A stretch of 51,273 nt of DNA from positions 1 to 51,273 of the forward strand of contig CAMLGC010000016.1 in NCBI GenBank assembly GCA_946479505.1. The letters are read 5' to 3'. Source of the DNA: an uncultured Sphingomonadaceae bacterium (GTDB taxonomy: Bacteria; Pseudomonadota; Alphaproteobacteria; Sphingomonadales; Sphingomonadaceae). The translations under genes were made by a program, and so were the position numbers. Position 1 is the first letter of the stretch, and each line of letters starts with the position of its first letter. Shown here one piece after another: positions 8,494 to 16,022 of the stretch. Under the pieces are notes generated by a model. That model searched no databases. It was not told where the DNA came from and was given only the letters and a program-made list of their open reading frames with translations.

Positions 8494-10001
8494 GACGTCA
8501 ATTCCGCGCGCAAGGCCGCGCGGTCGAGCTTGCCGTTGGCGTTGCGCGGCAGCGCATCGCGCCATTCGTAGCGGGCGGGTTGCATGAAGCTCGGCAGATC
8601 ACGCCGCAGCCGATCGCGCAAGCGCTGCTCGGTCGTGCCCGGCGCACTCGCCGCGCGCGCGACGACGACGATCGCCTGGCCGAGCCGCGCGTCGGGCACC
8701 CCGAACGCCGCGGCCTCCGCGACCTCGCCGCAGCGGAGCACCGCCTCCTCGATCTCGGTCGGGCTGATCCGGTTGCCCGCGCTTTTAATCATCTCGTCGT
8801 CGCGCCCGACGAAGCGAAACAGCCCGTCCTCTCCCTCGATCACCGTATCGCCCGACCAGGCGGCCGTGCCGCCCATTTCGGAGAAGTCGGGCGCCGGCCG
8901 AAACCGCTTCGCCGTCCGATCGGGATCGCGCCAATAGCCCTTTGCCACCAGCGGCCCGGCATGGACGAGCTCGCCCGGCTCGCCCGGCGCGGCGCGGCTG
9001 CCGTCGGCGCGCACCGCCATCACCTCGGCCAAAGGGACTGCGCGTCCCATCGCGTCGGGATGGTCGTCTATCAGCGCTGGGTCGAGGTAGGTGGAGCGGA
9101 ATGCTTCGGTGAGCCCATACATCGCGTAGAGGTTTGCCCGCGGGAACCGCTTGCGCAACCCGCGCACCAGTGCTGGCGTGAGCGAACCGCCGGAGTTCGT
9201 AAGCCGCTTCAAGGTATTTGCAGATGCTTCCGGCCAGTCGATCTCAAGAAGCTGCATCCAGAGCGGCGGCACGCCCGCCAGAGTTGTGATGCCGAACCGT
9301 TCGATCGCCTTGGGCACGTCGCGTGGCATCAGATAATCGAACGGCACCACGCGCCCACCCGCTGCCCAGGTCGAGAAAAGCTGGTTCTGCCCGTAGTCGA
9401 AGCTCAACGGCAGCACGCCGAGCACCCGATCCGCAGCGTCGAGCCCAAGATAGTGCGCAACGCCGATCGCGCCGAGCCACAGATTGCCATGGCTCAACAT
9501 CACGCCTTTAGGCCGCCCCGTCGAGCCCGACGTGTAGAGGATCGCAGCAAGGGCATCGGGATCGGCGTTCGATGGTGGCATGACGTCATCCGCGGTCGAA
9601 ACCGCGTCTTCCATCATCGGGCTGCACCCGTCGGGCAGGTCCTCGGCCTCCAGCGTCGCAACGCGCGTCGGCTGGCTCACCAGCATCGCCGCGCCGCTGT
9701 CGTCGAGAATATGCGCCACCTGCGCCCGTTTGAGCACGGGGTTGATCGGCACATGGATCAGCCCCGCGCGCGGCGCCGCGAGCGGCAGCACGCAGGCGAA
9801 CCGGGTCTTCGGAAGCCAGCTCGCCACCCGATCGCCGGGCTCGAGCCCCTGCGCCTGCAACCAAGCCGCCGCCGCGCCGATGCGCGTTTCGAGCTCGGCG
9901 TAGGTCACCACGCCCGCCTTATCCTCGATCGCGATATCGCCCGCCGACCCGCGCGCCGGCAGGGTGTCGATCGGGCGCGGCGCAGGGTCGAGGTCGATCA
10001 T
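8490..10001 (-). CDS. Acyl-CoA/ACP ligase (AMP-forming), exosortase A system-associated
   Basis: 503-residue ANL-superfamily adenylating enzyme. Start chosen at ATG 10001 (MIDLDPAP); the open frame upstream overlaps the intergenic region. The P-loop is YTSGSTGRPKG at about 156-166, followed by YGLTEAFRST, the hinge-type GRDDEMIKSAGNRISPTEIE and the C-terminal catalytic-lysine motif NGKLDR. It is the first gene of a two-gene minus-strand unit with the decarboxylase and is divergent from the carrier protein gene, 97 bases away. By family it activates an acid as an adenylate and transfers it to a thiol, here most plausibly the phosphopantetheine of the neighbouring carrier protein. That transfer is inferred. 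Confidence 0.92.
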   Translation of the reverse strand: MIDLDPAPRPIDTLPARGSAGDIAIEDKAGVVTYAELETRIGAAAAWLQAQGLEPGDRVASWLPKTRFACVLPLAAPRAGLIHVPINPVLKRAQVAHILDDSGAAMLVSQPTRVATLEAEDLPDGCSPMMEDAVSTADDVMPPSNADPDALAAILYTSGSTGRPKGVMLSHGNLWLGAIGVAHYLGLDAADRVLGVLPLSFDYGQNQLFSTWAAGGRVVPFDYLMPRDVPKAIERFGITTLAGVPPLWMQLLEIDWPEASANTLKRLTNSGGSLTPALVRGLRKRFPRANLYAMYGLTEAFRSTYLDPALIDDHPDAMGRAVPLAEVMAVRADGSRAAPGEPGELVHAGPLVAKGYWRDPDRTAKRFRPAPDFSEMGGTAAWSGDTVIEGEDGLFRFVGRDDEMIKSAGNRISPTEIEEAVLRCGEVAEAAAFGVPDARLGQAIVVVARAASAPGTTEQRLRDRLRRDLPSFMQPARYEWRDALPRNANGKLDRAALRAELTS

Positions 10002-10098
10002 CGTTTCCGCCTCTACCCTCAAACCACGCCCGCGCGAAGCTCTTGTCCCGCTTCCGCCCAACGACTAACGCGGGCCTGCTACCAGGACAGGGGAAGCC

Positions 10099-10371
10099 GT
10101 GGTTCCGGAAGGAAAAGCCGAGGTCGACGCCACCGTTCGCGCCGTGCTGCGCGATGTGCTCGGGATATCAGAAGCCCGTGTCGCCGCGTTCGACGGGGAA
10201 ACCCCGCTATTCGGCGCGCTGCCCGAACTCGATTCGATGGCGGTCGCGGGCGTGCTCACCGAAATCGAGGACCGGCTCGGCATCGTGATCGAGGACGACG
10301 AGGTCGACGGCGAGATGCTCGAAACCTTCGGCGCGCTCACCGCCTTCGCGGCGCACAAGGCACTCGTGTGA
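10099..10371 (+). CDS. Acyl carrier protein, exosortase A locus
   Basis: 90-residue acidic four-helix carrier protein. The phosphopantetheine attachment site is S46 in ELDSMAV, at the start of helix 2, and the preceding TPLFGALPELDSM is a typical carrier-protein motif. It starts at GTG 10099 behind AGGGGAAG and ends in GTGTGA overlapping the next gene. It is divergent from the AMP-forming ligase that probably loads it. It is not the fatty-acid AcpP, because it lacks the standard EDSLD context and lies in an EPS cluster. Confidence 0.9.
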   Translation: MVPEGKAEVDATVRAVLRDVLGISEARVAAFDGETPLFGALPELDSMAVAGVLTEIEDRLGIVIEDDEVDGEMLETFGALTAFAAHKALV

Positions 10372-11033
10372 TCGACCGTTACGATTGGGCGGGCGGGACC
10401 GAGGCGATGATGCGCTTCGGCCCCGACGCCGGCTCGATGGTAATCCTCGCGCTGCCGCTCTTCGAGGAAGCCAACCGGACGCGCACCTTCGCCGTGACGA
10501 TGCTCCGCGCGCTGGCCGAGCAAGGTATCGCGAGCGTGCTGCCCGACTTTCCGGGCCAAGGGGAGAGCGAGCGTCCCACGTCGCTGTTCTGTCTGAGCGA
10601 TGCCATACAGGCCTATGATTCGCTTGTAGAATATCTTTCACCGCATGGACGAGTGCATGGGGCTGCCCTTCGCAGCGGTGCGCTGCTGCCTGCCCAGTGG
10701 CAGTTCAGCCCGGTCACCGGCAATGATCTGCTCCGCGATCTTGGCAGGGCGCGCCAGCTTGCCACCGGCGAGCGCCTCGATCCCGGCGATCTCGGTACGG
10801 CCTCGATCGAGATCGCGGGAAACCTCCTGTCGCCGGGCCTGCTCGCCGAGCTGGTCGATGCGGCGCCGTTCGAGAATGCGCGCATCGTCCGCCTCGAAAG
10901 CGATCCCCGCGACGCGGACCTCAAGCTCGCCGGTGCGCCGCTCTGGCGCCGGAGCGAGCCCGGCAACGATCCCGCGCTTGCCGAGCGTCTCGCCGCCGAT
11001 CTCGCCCGGTGGGTGCGCGCGTGCGCCGGCTGA
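10368..11033 (+). CDS. Exosortase A system-associated hydrolase 2-like protein (alpha/beta-hydrolase fold, probably non-catalytic)
   Basis: 221-residue protein starting at GTG 10368, which overlaps the carrier-protein stop by 4 bases. The N-terminal half reads ALPLFEEANRTRTFAV and LPDFPGQGES, matching the beta-strand and oxyanion regions of exosortase-associated hydrolase 2. Where a catalytic serine elbow (GxSxG) would be expected it has AALRSGALL, and no histidine follows in the usual C-terminal position (GAPLWRRSEPGNDPAL). It may therefore bind an acyl or polysaccharide intermediate rather than hydrolyse it. It is shorter than the roughly 260 residues I recall for the family. Function unknown. 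Confidence 0.8.
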   Translation: MIDRYDWAGGTEAMMRFGPDAGSMVILALPLFEEANRTRTFAVTMLRALAEQGIASVLPDFPGQGESERPTSLFCLSDAIQAYDSLVEYLSPHGRVHGAALRSGALLPAQWQFSPVTGNDLLRDLGRARQLATGERLDPGDLGTASIEIAGNLLSPGLLAELVDAAPFENARIVRLESDPRDADLKLAGAPLWRRSEPGNDPALAERLAADLARWVRACAG

Positions 11034-11797
11034 TCGCCTTCCCCGGCAAGGCCGAAACGCTGGTCGGCACGTTGGACGAGGCGCCGGGCAGCACGGGGCT
11101 GCTCGTCGTCTCGGGCGGCAACGAGATCCGCATCGGCGCACATCGCGGTATGGCGCTGCTGGCAGCGCGGCTCGCCGTGCAGGGCACGCCCGTTTTCCGG
11201 TTCGACCGCCGCGGCATCGGCGATTCGACGGGGGAGAATCGCGGCTATGCGGCCTCAGCCCCCGACATCGCCGCCGCCGTCGCGGCGTTCCGATCGCACG
11301 CCCCCCATGTCCGCGAGCTCGTCGCCTTCGGCAATTGCGACGCCGCCACCGCGCTTGCGCTGTTCGGCCGCGAAGCGGGCATCGATCGGCTCGTCCTCGC
11401 CAACCCGTGGGTGGTCGAGGATACCGACGATCTTCCCCCCGCCGCAGCGATCCGCGCGCATTATGCCGAGCGCCTCCGCGATCCCCGCCAAATGCTTCGC
11501 CTCATCACCGGAAAGATAGACATACCAAAGATCATCAACGGCTTGCGCAAGATTTCTACGCAGACTTCTCACAAGAAAAACCCTCTCGAACAGCGGGTCT
11601 TCGCCGCTCTCGCAGCGATCCCGACGGTGCAGATCATCCTTGCCGAGCACGACGCCACCGCGATCGCCTTCCGCGATGCCGCCCGCCGCGCGGGGTATTC
11701 GGGGCCGATCACCAGCATCGCGACCGCTTCGCACAGCTTCGCCCGGCCCGAGGATTCCAACGCGCTGTTCGCAGCCATTCTCGGCTCGCTGGAATAG
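11021..11797 (+). CDS. Exosortase A system-associated hydrolase 1
   Basis: 258-residue alpha/beta-hydrolase-fold protein beginning VRRLIAFPGKAETLVG at GTG 11021. A GTG at 11009 is an alternative. It overlaps the preceding gene by 13 bases. Features are LLVVSGGNEIRIGAHRG, the oxyanion-region FRFDRRGIGDSTGE and the elbow region LVAFGNCDAATALAL, where the usual GxSxG serine position holds cysteine (GNCDAA). A terminal His is present (TASHSFARPE). Cysteine at the elbow is recorded here from sequence; it could act as nucleophile. It is the last gene of the plus-strand carrier-protein unit, 16 bases before dinB. Confidence 0.85.
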   Translation: MRRLIAFPGKAETLVGTLDEAPGSTGLLVVSGGNEIRIGAHRGMALLAARLAVQGTPVFRFDRRGIGDSTGENRGYAASAPDIAAAVAAFRSHAPHVRELVAFGNCDAATALALFGREAGIDRLVLANPWVVEDTDDLPPAAAIRAHYAERLRDPRQMLRLITGKIDIPKIINGLRKISTQTSHKKNPLEQRVFAALAAIPTVQIILAEHDATAIAFRDAARRAGYSGPITSIATASHSFARPEDSNALFAAILGSLE

Positions 11798-11813
11798 CGG
11801 CCCCTCCCCATCC

Positions 11814-12893
11814 ATGAGCGAGGCGCCCGTACGCAAGATCATCCACGTCGACATGGACGCCTTCTACGCGTCGGTCGAGCAGCGCGACGACCCCGCCTTG
11901 CGCGGCCTGCCGGTGGCGGTCGGCGGCAAGACCGGGCGCGGCGTGGTCGCGGCGGCGAGCTACGAAGCGCGCAGGTTCGGCGTACGCTCCGCCATGCCGT
12001 CGGTAACGGCGCTCAGACGATGCCCTGACCTCATATTCGTCAAACCCCGCTTCGACGTCTATCGCGCCGTATCGCACCAGATCCGGGCGATCTTCGCCGA
12101 CTACACCCCGCTGATCGAACCGCTTTCGCTCGACGAGGCCTATCTCGACGTCAGCGAGGATATTCGCGGGCTCGGCTCCGCTCGCGCGATCGCCGAGGAC
12201 ATCCGCGCCCGGATCAAGGACGTAACGGGGCTCACCGCGTCGGCGGGCGTCTCGTACAACAAGTTCATCGCCAAGCTCGCCTCGGATCAGAACAAACCCG
12301 ACGGGCTGTGCGTGATCCCGCCCGCCAAGGGCGCCGCGTTCGTCGCCGCCCTCCCCGTCCGCCGCTTCCACGGCGTCGGCCCGGTGACCGCGCGCAAGAT
12401 GGAGGCGCTCGGCATCGTCACCGGCGCCGATCTGCGCGCGCAGCCGCTCGTCTTCCTCGAGGCGCATTTCGGCAGCTTCGCCGCCTATCTCTATGGCGCC
12501 GCGCGCGGTGAGGATCACCGCCCCGTCCGCGCCGATCGCCCGTCCAAGTCGATCGGTGCCGAGCGCACCTTCTTCGACGATCTGACCGACCGCCACGCGC
12601 TCCACGAGGCGCTCGACCATGTCGCCGAGGCCGCGTGGGAGCGGATCGAGCGTTACGCCGCGCTCGGTCGCACGGTCACGCTCAAGGTCCGCTACGCCGA
12701 TTTTCGCACGATCACCCGCGCGCGATCGAGCCACACGCCGATCACCGAGCGCACACTGTTCTTTCGCACGGGCAGCGACATGCTCGACGCAATCCTCCCC
12801 GCCCCGCTCGGCATCCGCCTGCTCGGGCTCACGCTGTCGAACATCACCGGCGAGCAGGGTCGGCCCGATCCCCAGCCGCCGCTGCCTCTTTAG
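11814..12893 (+). CDS. dinB: DNA polymerase IV
   Basis: 359-residue Y-family translesion polymerase. Start at ATG 11814 (MSEAPVRKIIHVDMDAFYASVEQ). Metal-binding catalytic residues are visible: D13 in HVDMDAFY, and D107/E108 in SLDEAYLDV. The helix-hairpin-helix RRFHGVGPVTARKMEALGI and the little-finger region follow. The C-terminus ends QPPLPL, which fits a QxxLxL beta-clamp binding motif. Pol IV copies past damaged bases and is often induced by stress; no LexA box was recognised in the short upstream gap, so expression may come from the preceding genes. It follows the exosortase-associated genes in the same direction but is functionally unrelated. Confidence 0.96.
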   Translation: MSEAPVRKIIHVDMDAFYASVEQRDDPALRGLPVAVGGKTGRGVVAAASYEARRFGVRSAMPSVTALRRCPDLIFVKPRFDVYRAVSHQIRAIFADYTPLIEPLSLDEAYLDVSEDIRGLGSARAIAEDIRARIKDVTGLTASAGVSYNKFIAKLASDQNKPDGLCVIPPAKGAAFVAALPVRRFHGVGPVTARKMEALGIVTGADLRAQPLVFLEAHFGSFAAYLYGAARGEDHRPVRADRPSKSIGAERTFFDDLTDRHALHEALDHVAEAAWERIERYAALGRTVTLKVRYADFRTITRARSSHTPITERTLFFRTGSDMLDAILPAPLGIRLLGLTLSNITGEQGRPDPQPPLPL

Positions 12894-12924
12894 CCGCGAC
12901 TCGCGGCGACTCCTTGGTTTTTTG
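12894..12924 (+). terminator. Possible Rho-independent terminator after dinB
   Basis: Directly after the dinB stop, GCCGCGA and TCGCGGC form a perfect 7-base inverted repeat with almost no loop, so the innermost pairs would open. A run of six T occurs at 12919-12924, ten bases past the stem. An alternative pairing joins GACTCGCG at 12899-12906 with CGCGAGTC around 12932-12939. The distance from stem to T-run is longer than ideal. Confidence 0.35.
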
Positions 12925-13012
12925 CTGGACGCGAGTCCGCCCGTGGGGTAATTTTGGTTAACCATGATGAGCGGGGGGACATCGCATCATCGATTTCTGG
13001 TTCGTCCTCGCC

Positions 13013-14137
13013 GTGGCGAGCACCTTTGCCGGCTATGCGCTCTATTGGCTAGGCCTGCGCCGGCAGCTCGTGCGGCCCAACCGCGCTTCGTGGCTGATCT
13101 GGAGCGCCGCGATCGCGGTCGAGGCGACGACCTATGCCGCGGTCAACCCACACGCGCTCCAGGGAATCGTGTTCGGCGGCTCGGCCGTCGCGTGCGGCGC
13201 GGTGACGCTCGCCATCTGGCGCCGCTCTGGGTGGGCCGCGCCGTCCAGGACCGACGCCTTCTGCATGGCCGCGTGCCTCGCCGCACTCGGGCTGTGGGTC
13301 GTCTTTCGCACCGGCTTCTGGGCACACATGCTCGTCGTCGTCGCGGTGCCGGTCAGCTTCTGGCCGACCTGGACGAGCGCGCACGCCGATCCCGCGCGCG
13401 AGCGCTCGCCTGCGTGGGGGCTGTGGACGATCGGTGACCTCGCGACCCTGCTCGTCGCGACGCGCGCGGGCGACGGCGGCGCCGGCACCTATGCCTATAT
13501 TTTCGTCGAGCTCGTCTGCCATGCGAGCGTGTGGCTGATGATCGGACTTGCGACGATCAATCCGCTGCGCTCGCTCGCGCGCAAGGACGATCGCATCTAT
13601 GTGCGCGAGGGTTATCGCGCCACCCGCAACCGCTTCGCGGTCGGCGAGAACCAGCTCGGCAAGGCGGTCTATGCCGCGCAGGTCTTCGGCGAAGGCGACC
13701 TCATCACGCGCTTCCGCGGCCGCCGCTTCCCCGCCGACAAGGTGCCGAGCCCGATGCACGGCACCGCCGACCGCTTCGTCCAGGTGACGCCCGACGCGTA
13801 TCTCGGCCCATCAGGGGGGATCGACGATCTCATCAACCATAGTTGCCAGCCGAATGCGGGGCTGCGCTTCACCACCGCCGGCGTCTTCCTGATCGCGATC
13901 CGCCCGATCGCGCCCGGCGACGAGATCACCTGGGACTATTCGACCACGCTTGCCGGTTCGAACTGGCACATGATCTGCCGCTGCCAAAGCGTCGGCTGCC
14001 GCCGCATCATCGGCGACTTCGCGACGTTGAGCCCGGAGCGCCGGCAATGGTATCGCGCGAGAAATCTCGTGCCGCCATACCTGCGGCGGGGGAACTCCGT
14101 GGAGGAAGAGCGCGAAGAAACCAGGCTCCGGGCATAG
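13013..14137 (+). CDS. Membrane-anchored SET-domain protein (putative lysine methyltransferase)
   Basis: About 374 residues from GTG 13013. The first ~185 residues hold several hydrophobic segments, including RPNRASWLIWSAAIAV, ALGLWVVF and AYIFVELVCHASVWLMIGLA. Residues ~195-335 form a SET domain: NHSCQPN at 275-281, GDEITWDYS at 302-310 and a post-SET zinc motif CRCQSVGC at 322-329. SET domains transfer a methyl group from S-adenosylmethionine to protein lysine; the substrate here is unknown. GTG 13013 has no ribosome site and falls inside the first hydrophobic segment. Protein-like sequence (IIDFWFVLAV) continues upstream without a start codon, so the true 5' end is probably disturbed by a one-base change in the G-run at 12973-12978. 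The gene converges on the histidine kinase. Confidence 0.8.
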   Translation: MASTFAGYALYWLGLRRQLVRPNRASWLIWSAAIAVEATTYAAVNPHALQGIVFGGSAVACGAVTLAIWRRSGWAAPSRTDAFCMAACLAALGLWVVFRTGFWAHMLVVVAVPVSFWPTWTSAHADPARERSPAWGLWTIGDLATLLVATRAGDGGAGTYAYIFVELVCHASVWLMIGLATINPLRSLARKDDRIYVREGYRATRNRFAVGENQLGKAVYAAQVFGEGDLITRFRGRRFPADKVPSPMHGTADRFVQVTPDAYLGPSGGIDDLINHSCQPNAGLRFTTAGVFLIAIRPIAPGDEITWDYSTTLAGSNWHMICRCQSVGCRRIIGDFATLSPERRQWYRARNLVPPYLRRGNSVEEEREETRLRA

Positions 14138-14147
14138 AAATACAATT

Positions 14148-16022
14148 CTATGCGGCAGCTTCGACGGGATAGTCGCCTGCCTCCGCTTCCGCCGCCTTCA
14201 TCGTCAGCGTCGCCACCGCGCCGCAGCCCTCGCCTTCGCTTTCGAGCCGCAGCGCGCCCTCCATCGCGGTCATCGCATTGGCGCACCAGTGCAACCCGAG
14301 CCCGCCCGATTTATGCCGCCGCGTCGAATAGCCGCGTGCGAAGAGCTGTGCGGCAAGTGCAGGCGCGAACCCCTCGCCGTCGTCGCGAATGGCAACCTCC
14401 ATCGCTTCCCCGCTCTCCCGGATCGAGACGGTGATGCTTCCGCTCGGGCCCCGCGCCGCGATCGCGTCGGCGGCGTTGGCGAAGAGATTGCCGATCACCT
14501 GGCTGAGGATCACGCGGTTCGCGAGCACGCGATGCGGTTTCGCGGGAAAGGAGAAGGCAATCGACGTATCGCCCGAATAGCGCGCGATCGTCGCGTTCTG
14601 CGCAACGATCTCGGTGACGTCGCACAGGTCGAGCGGCGGTCGTTCGTGCGCCTGCGCCTGTTGCACGCCGATGATGTCGAGCACGTGCGCCATCGCCTCG
14701 CGCCCGAGCTGCAACTGATGCCTTCGCTCGGCGCGGCTCGCCTCCTCGGCCTCGACCGCCGCCGCGACGAAGGCCGCAAGCTTCCGCCGGCGCGCCGACG
14801 GTGCCTCGTCACCCGCCAGCTCGGCGATCGCGCGGTCGAGGGTCGCGCGGTCGATTCTCGGCTCTTGGGCCGCGCCTTTCGACAGGATCGTGCTCACCGG
14901 GCTCAGCGCGTTGCGGACGTTGTGCATCACCGCCACCGCGCTTTCGGACTTGCCGAGTGCGAACGATTGTACCTCGACCTGCTCGCGCAGATCCTTGAGC
15001 TGGCGCAGCATCGAATTGAAGCTGCGATTCAGCGATCCGATCTCGTCGTCGCGCGCCTCCTCGGGAAGCAGCGCCATCGATCCCGACGCGCGCACCACCT
15101 GCATGCGCGCTTCGACGCGCGACAGCGGCTTGAGCACGAGGCGCGAGATCATCCGCTTCAACGCGAGCAGCACGACCGCGAGCAGCACCACCGAACCGAA
15201 AACCGCGAACAGCAGCATCCGTCGCCCGAGCAGCGATACGTCGCGCGCCACGGTGAAGGTCGCCGCCGCGACCGCATGCCCGTCGACGCCGCGGATCGGC
15301 ACCGCGATCGTCATCGCGCGCGGCGCCGCCGTGATCCGGTCGCGCTGCGGCGGATCGGAGAGGTCGAGCGTTGCGTCGAGCTGGAGAAGCTCCGAAAGCT
15401 TCACCGAGCTCATTTGCCGCGCCATCAGCACATAGCCGCGCGGCGCGCCCGTGCCGTCGCTGCGTCGCACCCGCGCGACGCCGATCGCGGCGACCTCGCC
15501 GCCAAGGCGCATGTAGAAGCTCGTCGAACTGTCGTTTCCCAGGGCACGGGCGAGGTCGATCGAAGCGAGGCGCGAAACCAGGCGGCGACGCAGCGCAGGG
15601 GCGTCCACCCCGCGGTCGTCGAGCCAGCGCGCGATCGCGATGCGGCCGTCATTGTCGACATAGGCCATGCCGCTGATGCCGAGATTGGCCATCGCGAGCG
15701 TCGAGAAGGACTCCTCCTCGAAGCCGCGTGTCGGCCGGGTCATATACTCGTAGCTGGCATCCCAATCGCCATAGTCGCGCGCCGAGCTTTCGACCTTCGC
15801 CGCAACCTCGGTCAGCGCCGCGCGGGTGCGATCGACATGCGCATCGAGCGCCTCGGCTTCGAGCCGGGTGAAATTGGGCATGATGACGGTGACGAGCAGC
15901 AGCGTGATCGCGATCGCGCCGAGCAGCCCGACGCCGGTGAGGATCGCCACCAGCTTGCCCCCGAGCGAGCCCGCGCGCCGGATGCGGCCGATCCGGGTGA
16001 CGGCGCCGCGGCGCCCCGTCAT
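14148..16022 (-). CDS. Sensor histidine kinase with CHASE4-like periplasmic domain
   Basis: 624-residue membrane kinase. Start at ATG 16022, which overlaps the regulator stop as TGATG; the open frame further upstream lies inside the regulator. Layout: transmembrane helix at about 20-45, a periplasmic sensor with ARDYGDWDASYEY and later blocks resembling CHASE4, a second helix (LLLFAVFGSVVLLAVVLLAL), a HAMP linker, a phosphoacceptor region VMHNVRNALSPV and a HATPase domain with NLFANAADA, DDGEGFAP and GGLGLHW. The H-box is of the HNxxNALxP type rather than the classic HELRTPL. It is co-transcribed with the REC-GGDEF-EAL regulator and probably phosphorylates it. The signal is unknown. Confidence 0.9.
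   Translation of the reverse strand: MTGRRGAVTRIGRIRRAGSLGGKLVAILTGVGLLGAIAITLLLVTVIMPNFTRLEAEALDAHVDRTRAALTEVAAKVESSARDYGDWDASYEYMTRPTRGFEEESFSTLAMANLGISGMAYVDNDGRIAIARWLDDRGVDAPALRRRLVSRLASIDLARALGNDSSTSFYMRLGGEVAAIGVARVRRSDGTGAPRGYVLMARQMSSVKLSELLQLDATLDLSDPPQRDRITAAPRAMTIAVPIRGVDGHAVAAATFTVARDVSLLGRRMLLFAVFGSVVLLAVVLLALKRMISRLVLKPLSRVEARMQVVRASGSMALLPEEARDDEIGSLNRSFNSMLRQLKDLREQVEVQSFALGKSESAVAVMHNVRNALSPVSTILSKGAAQEPRIDRATLDRAIAELAGDEAPSARRRKLAAFVAAAVEAEEASRAERRHQLQLGREAMAHVLDIIGVQQAQAHERPPLDLCDVTEIVAQNATIARYSGDTSIAFSFPAKPHRVLANRVILSQVIGNLFANAADAIAARGPSGSITVSIRESGEAMEVAIRDDGEGFAPALAAQLFARGYSTRRHKSGGLGLHWCANAMTAMEGALRLESEGEGCGAVATLTMKAAEAEAGDYPVEAAA

Noticed and set aside
8580..10367. Long plus-strand open frame running into the hydrolase 2-like gene
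   Set aside because: It is antisense to the AMP-forming ligase, its residues are Arg/His-rich and unlike any family, and the real gene starts at GTG 10368 coupled to the carrier protein.
1..11797. Exosortase (XrtA) or a PEP-CTERM target protein in the window
   Set aside because: No multi-helix exosortase with its Cys/Arg/His residues and no C-terminal PEP motif were found; they probably lie left of the window.
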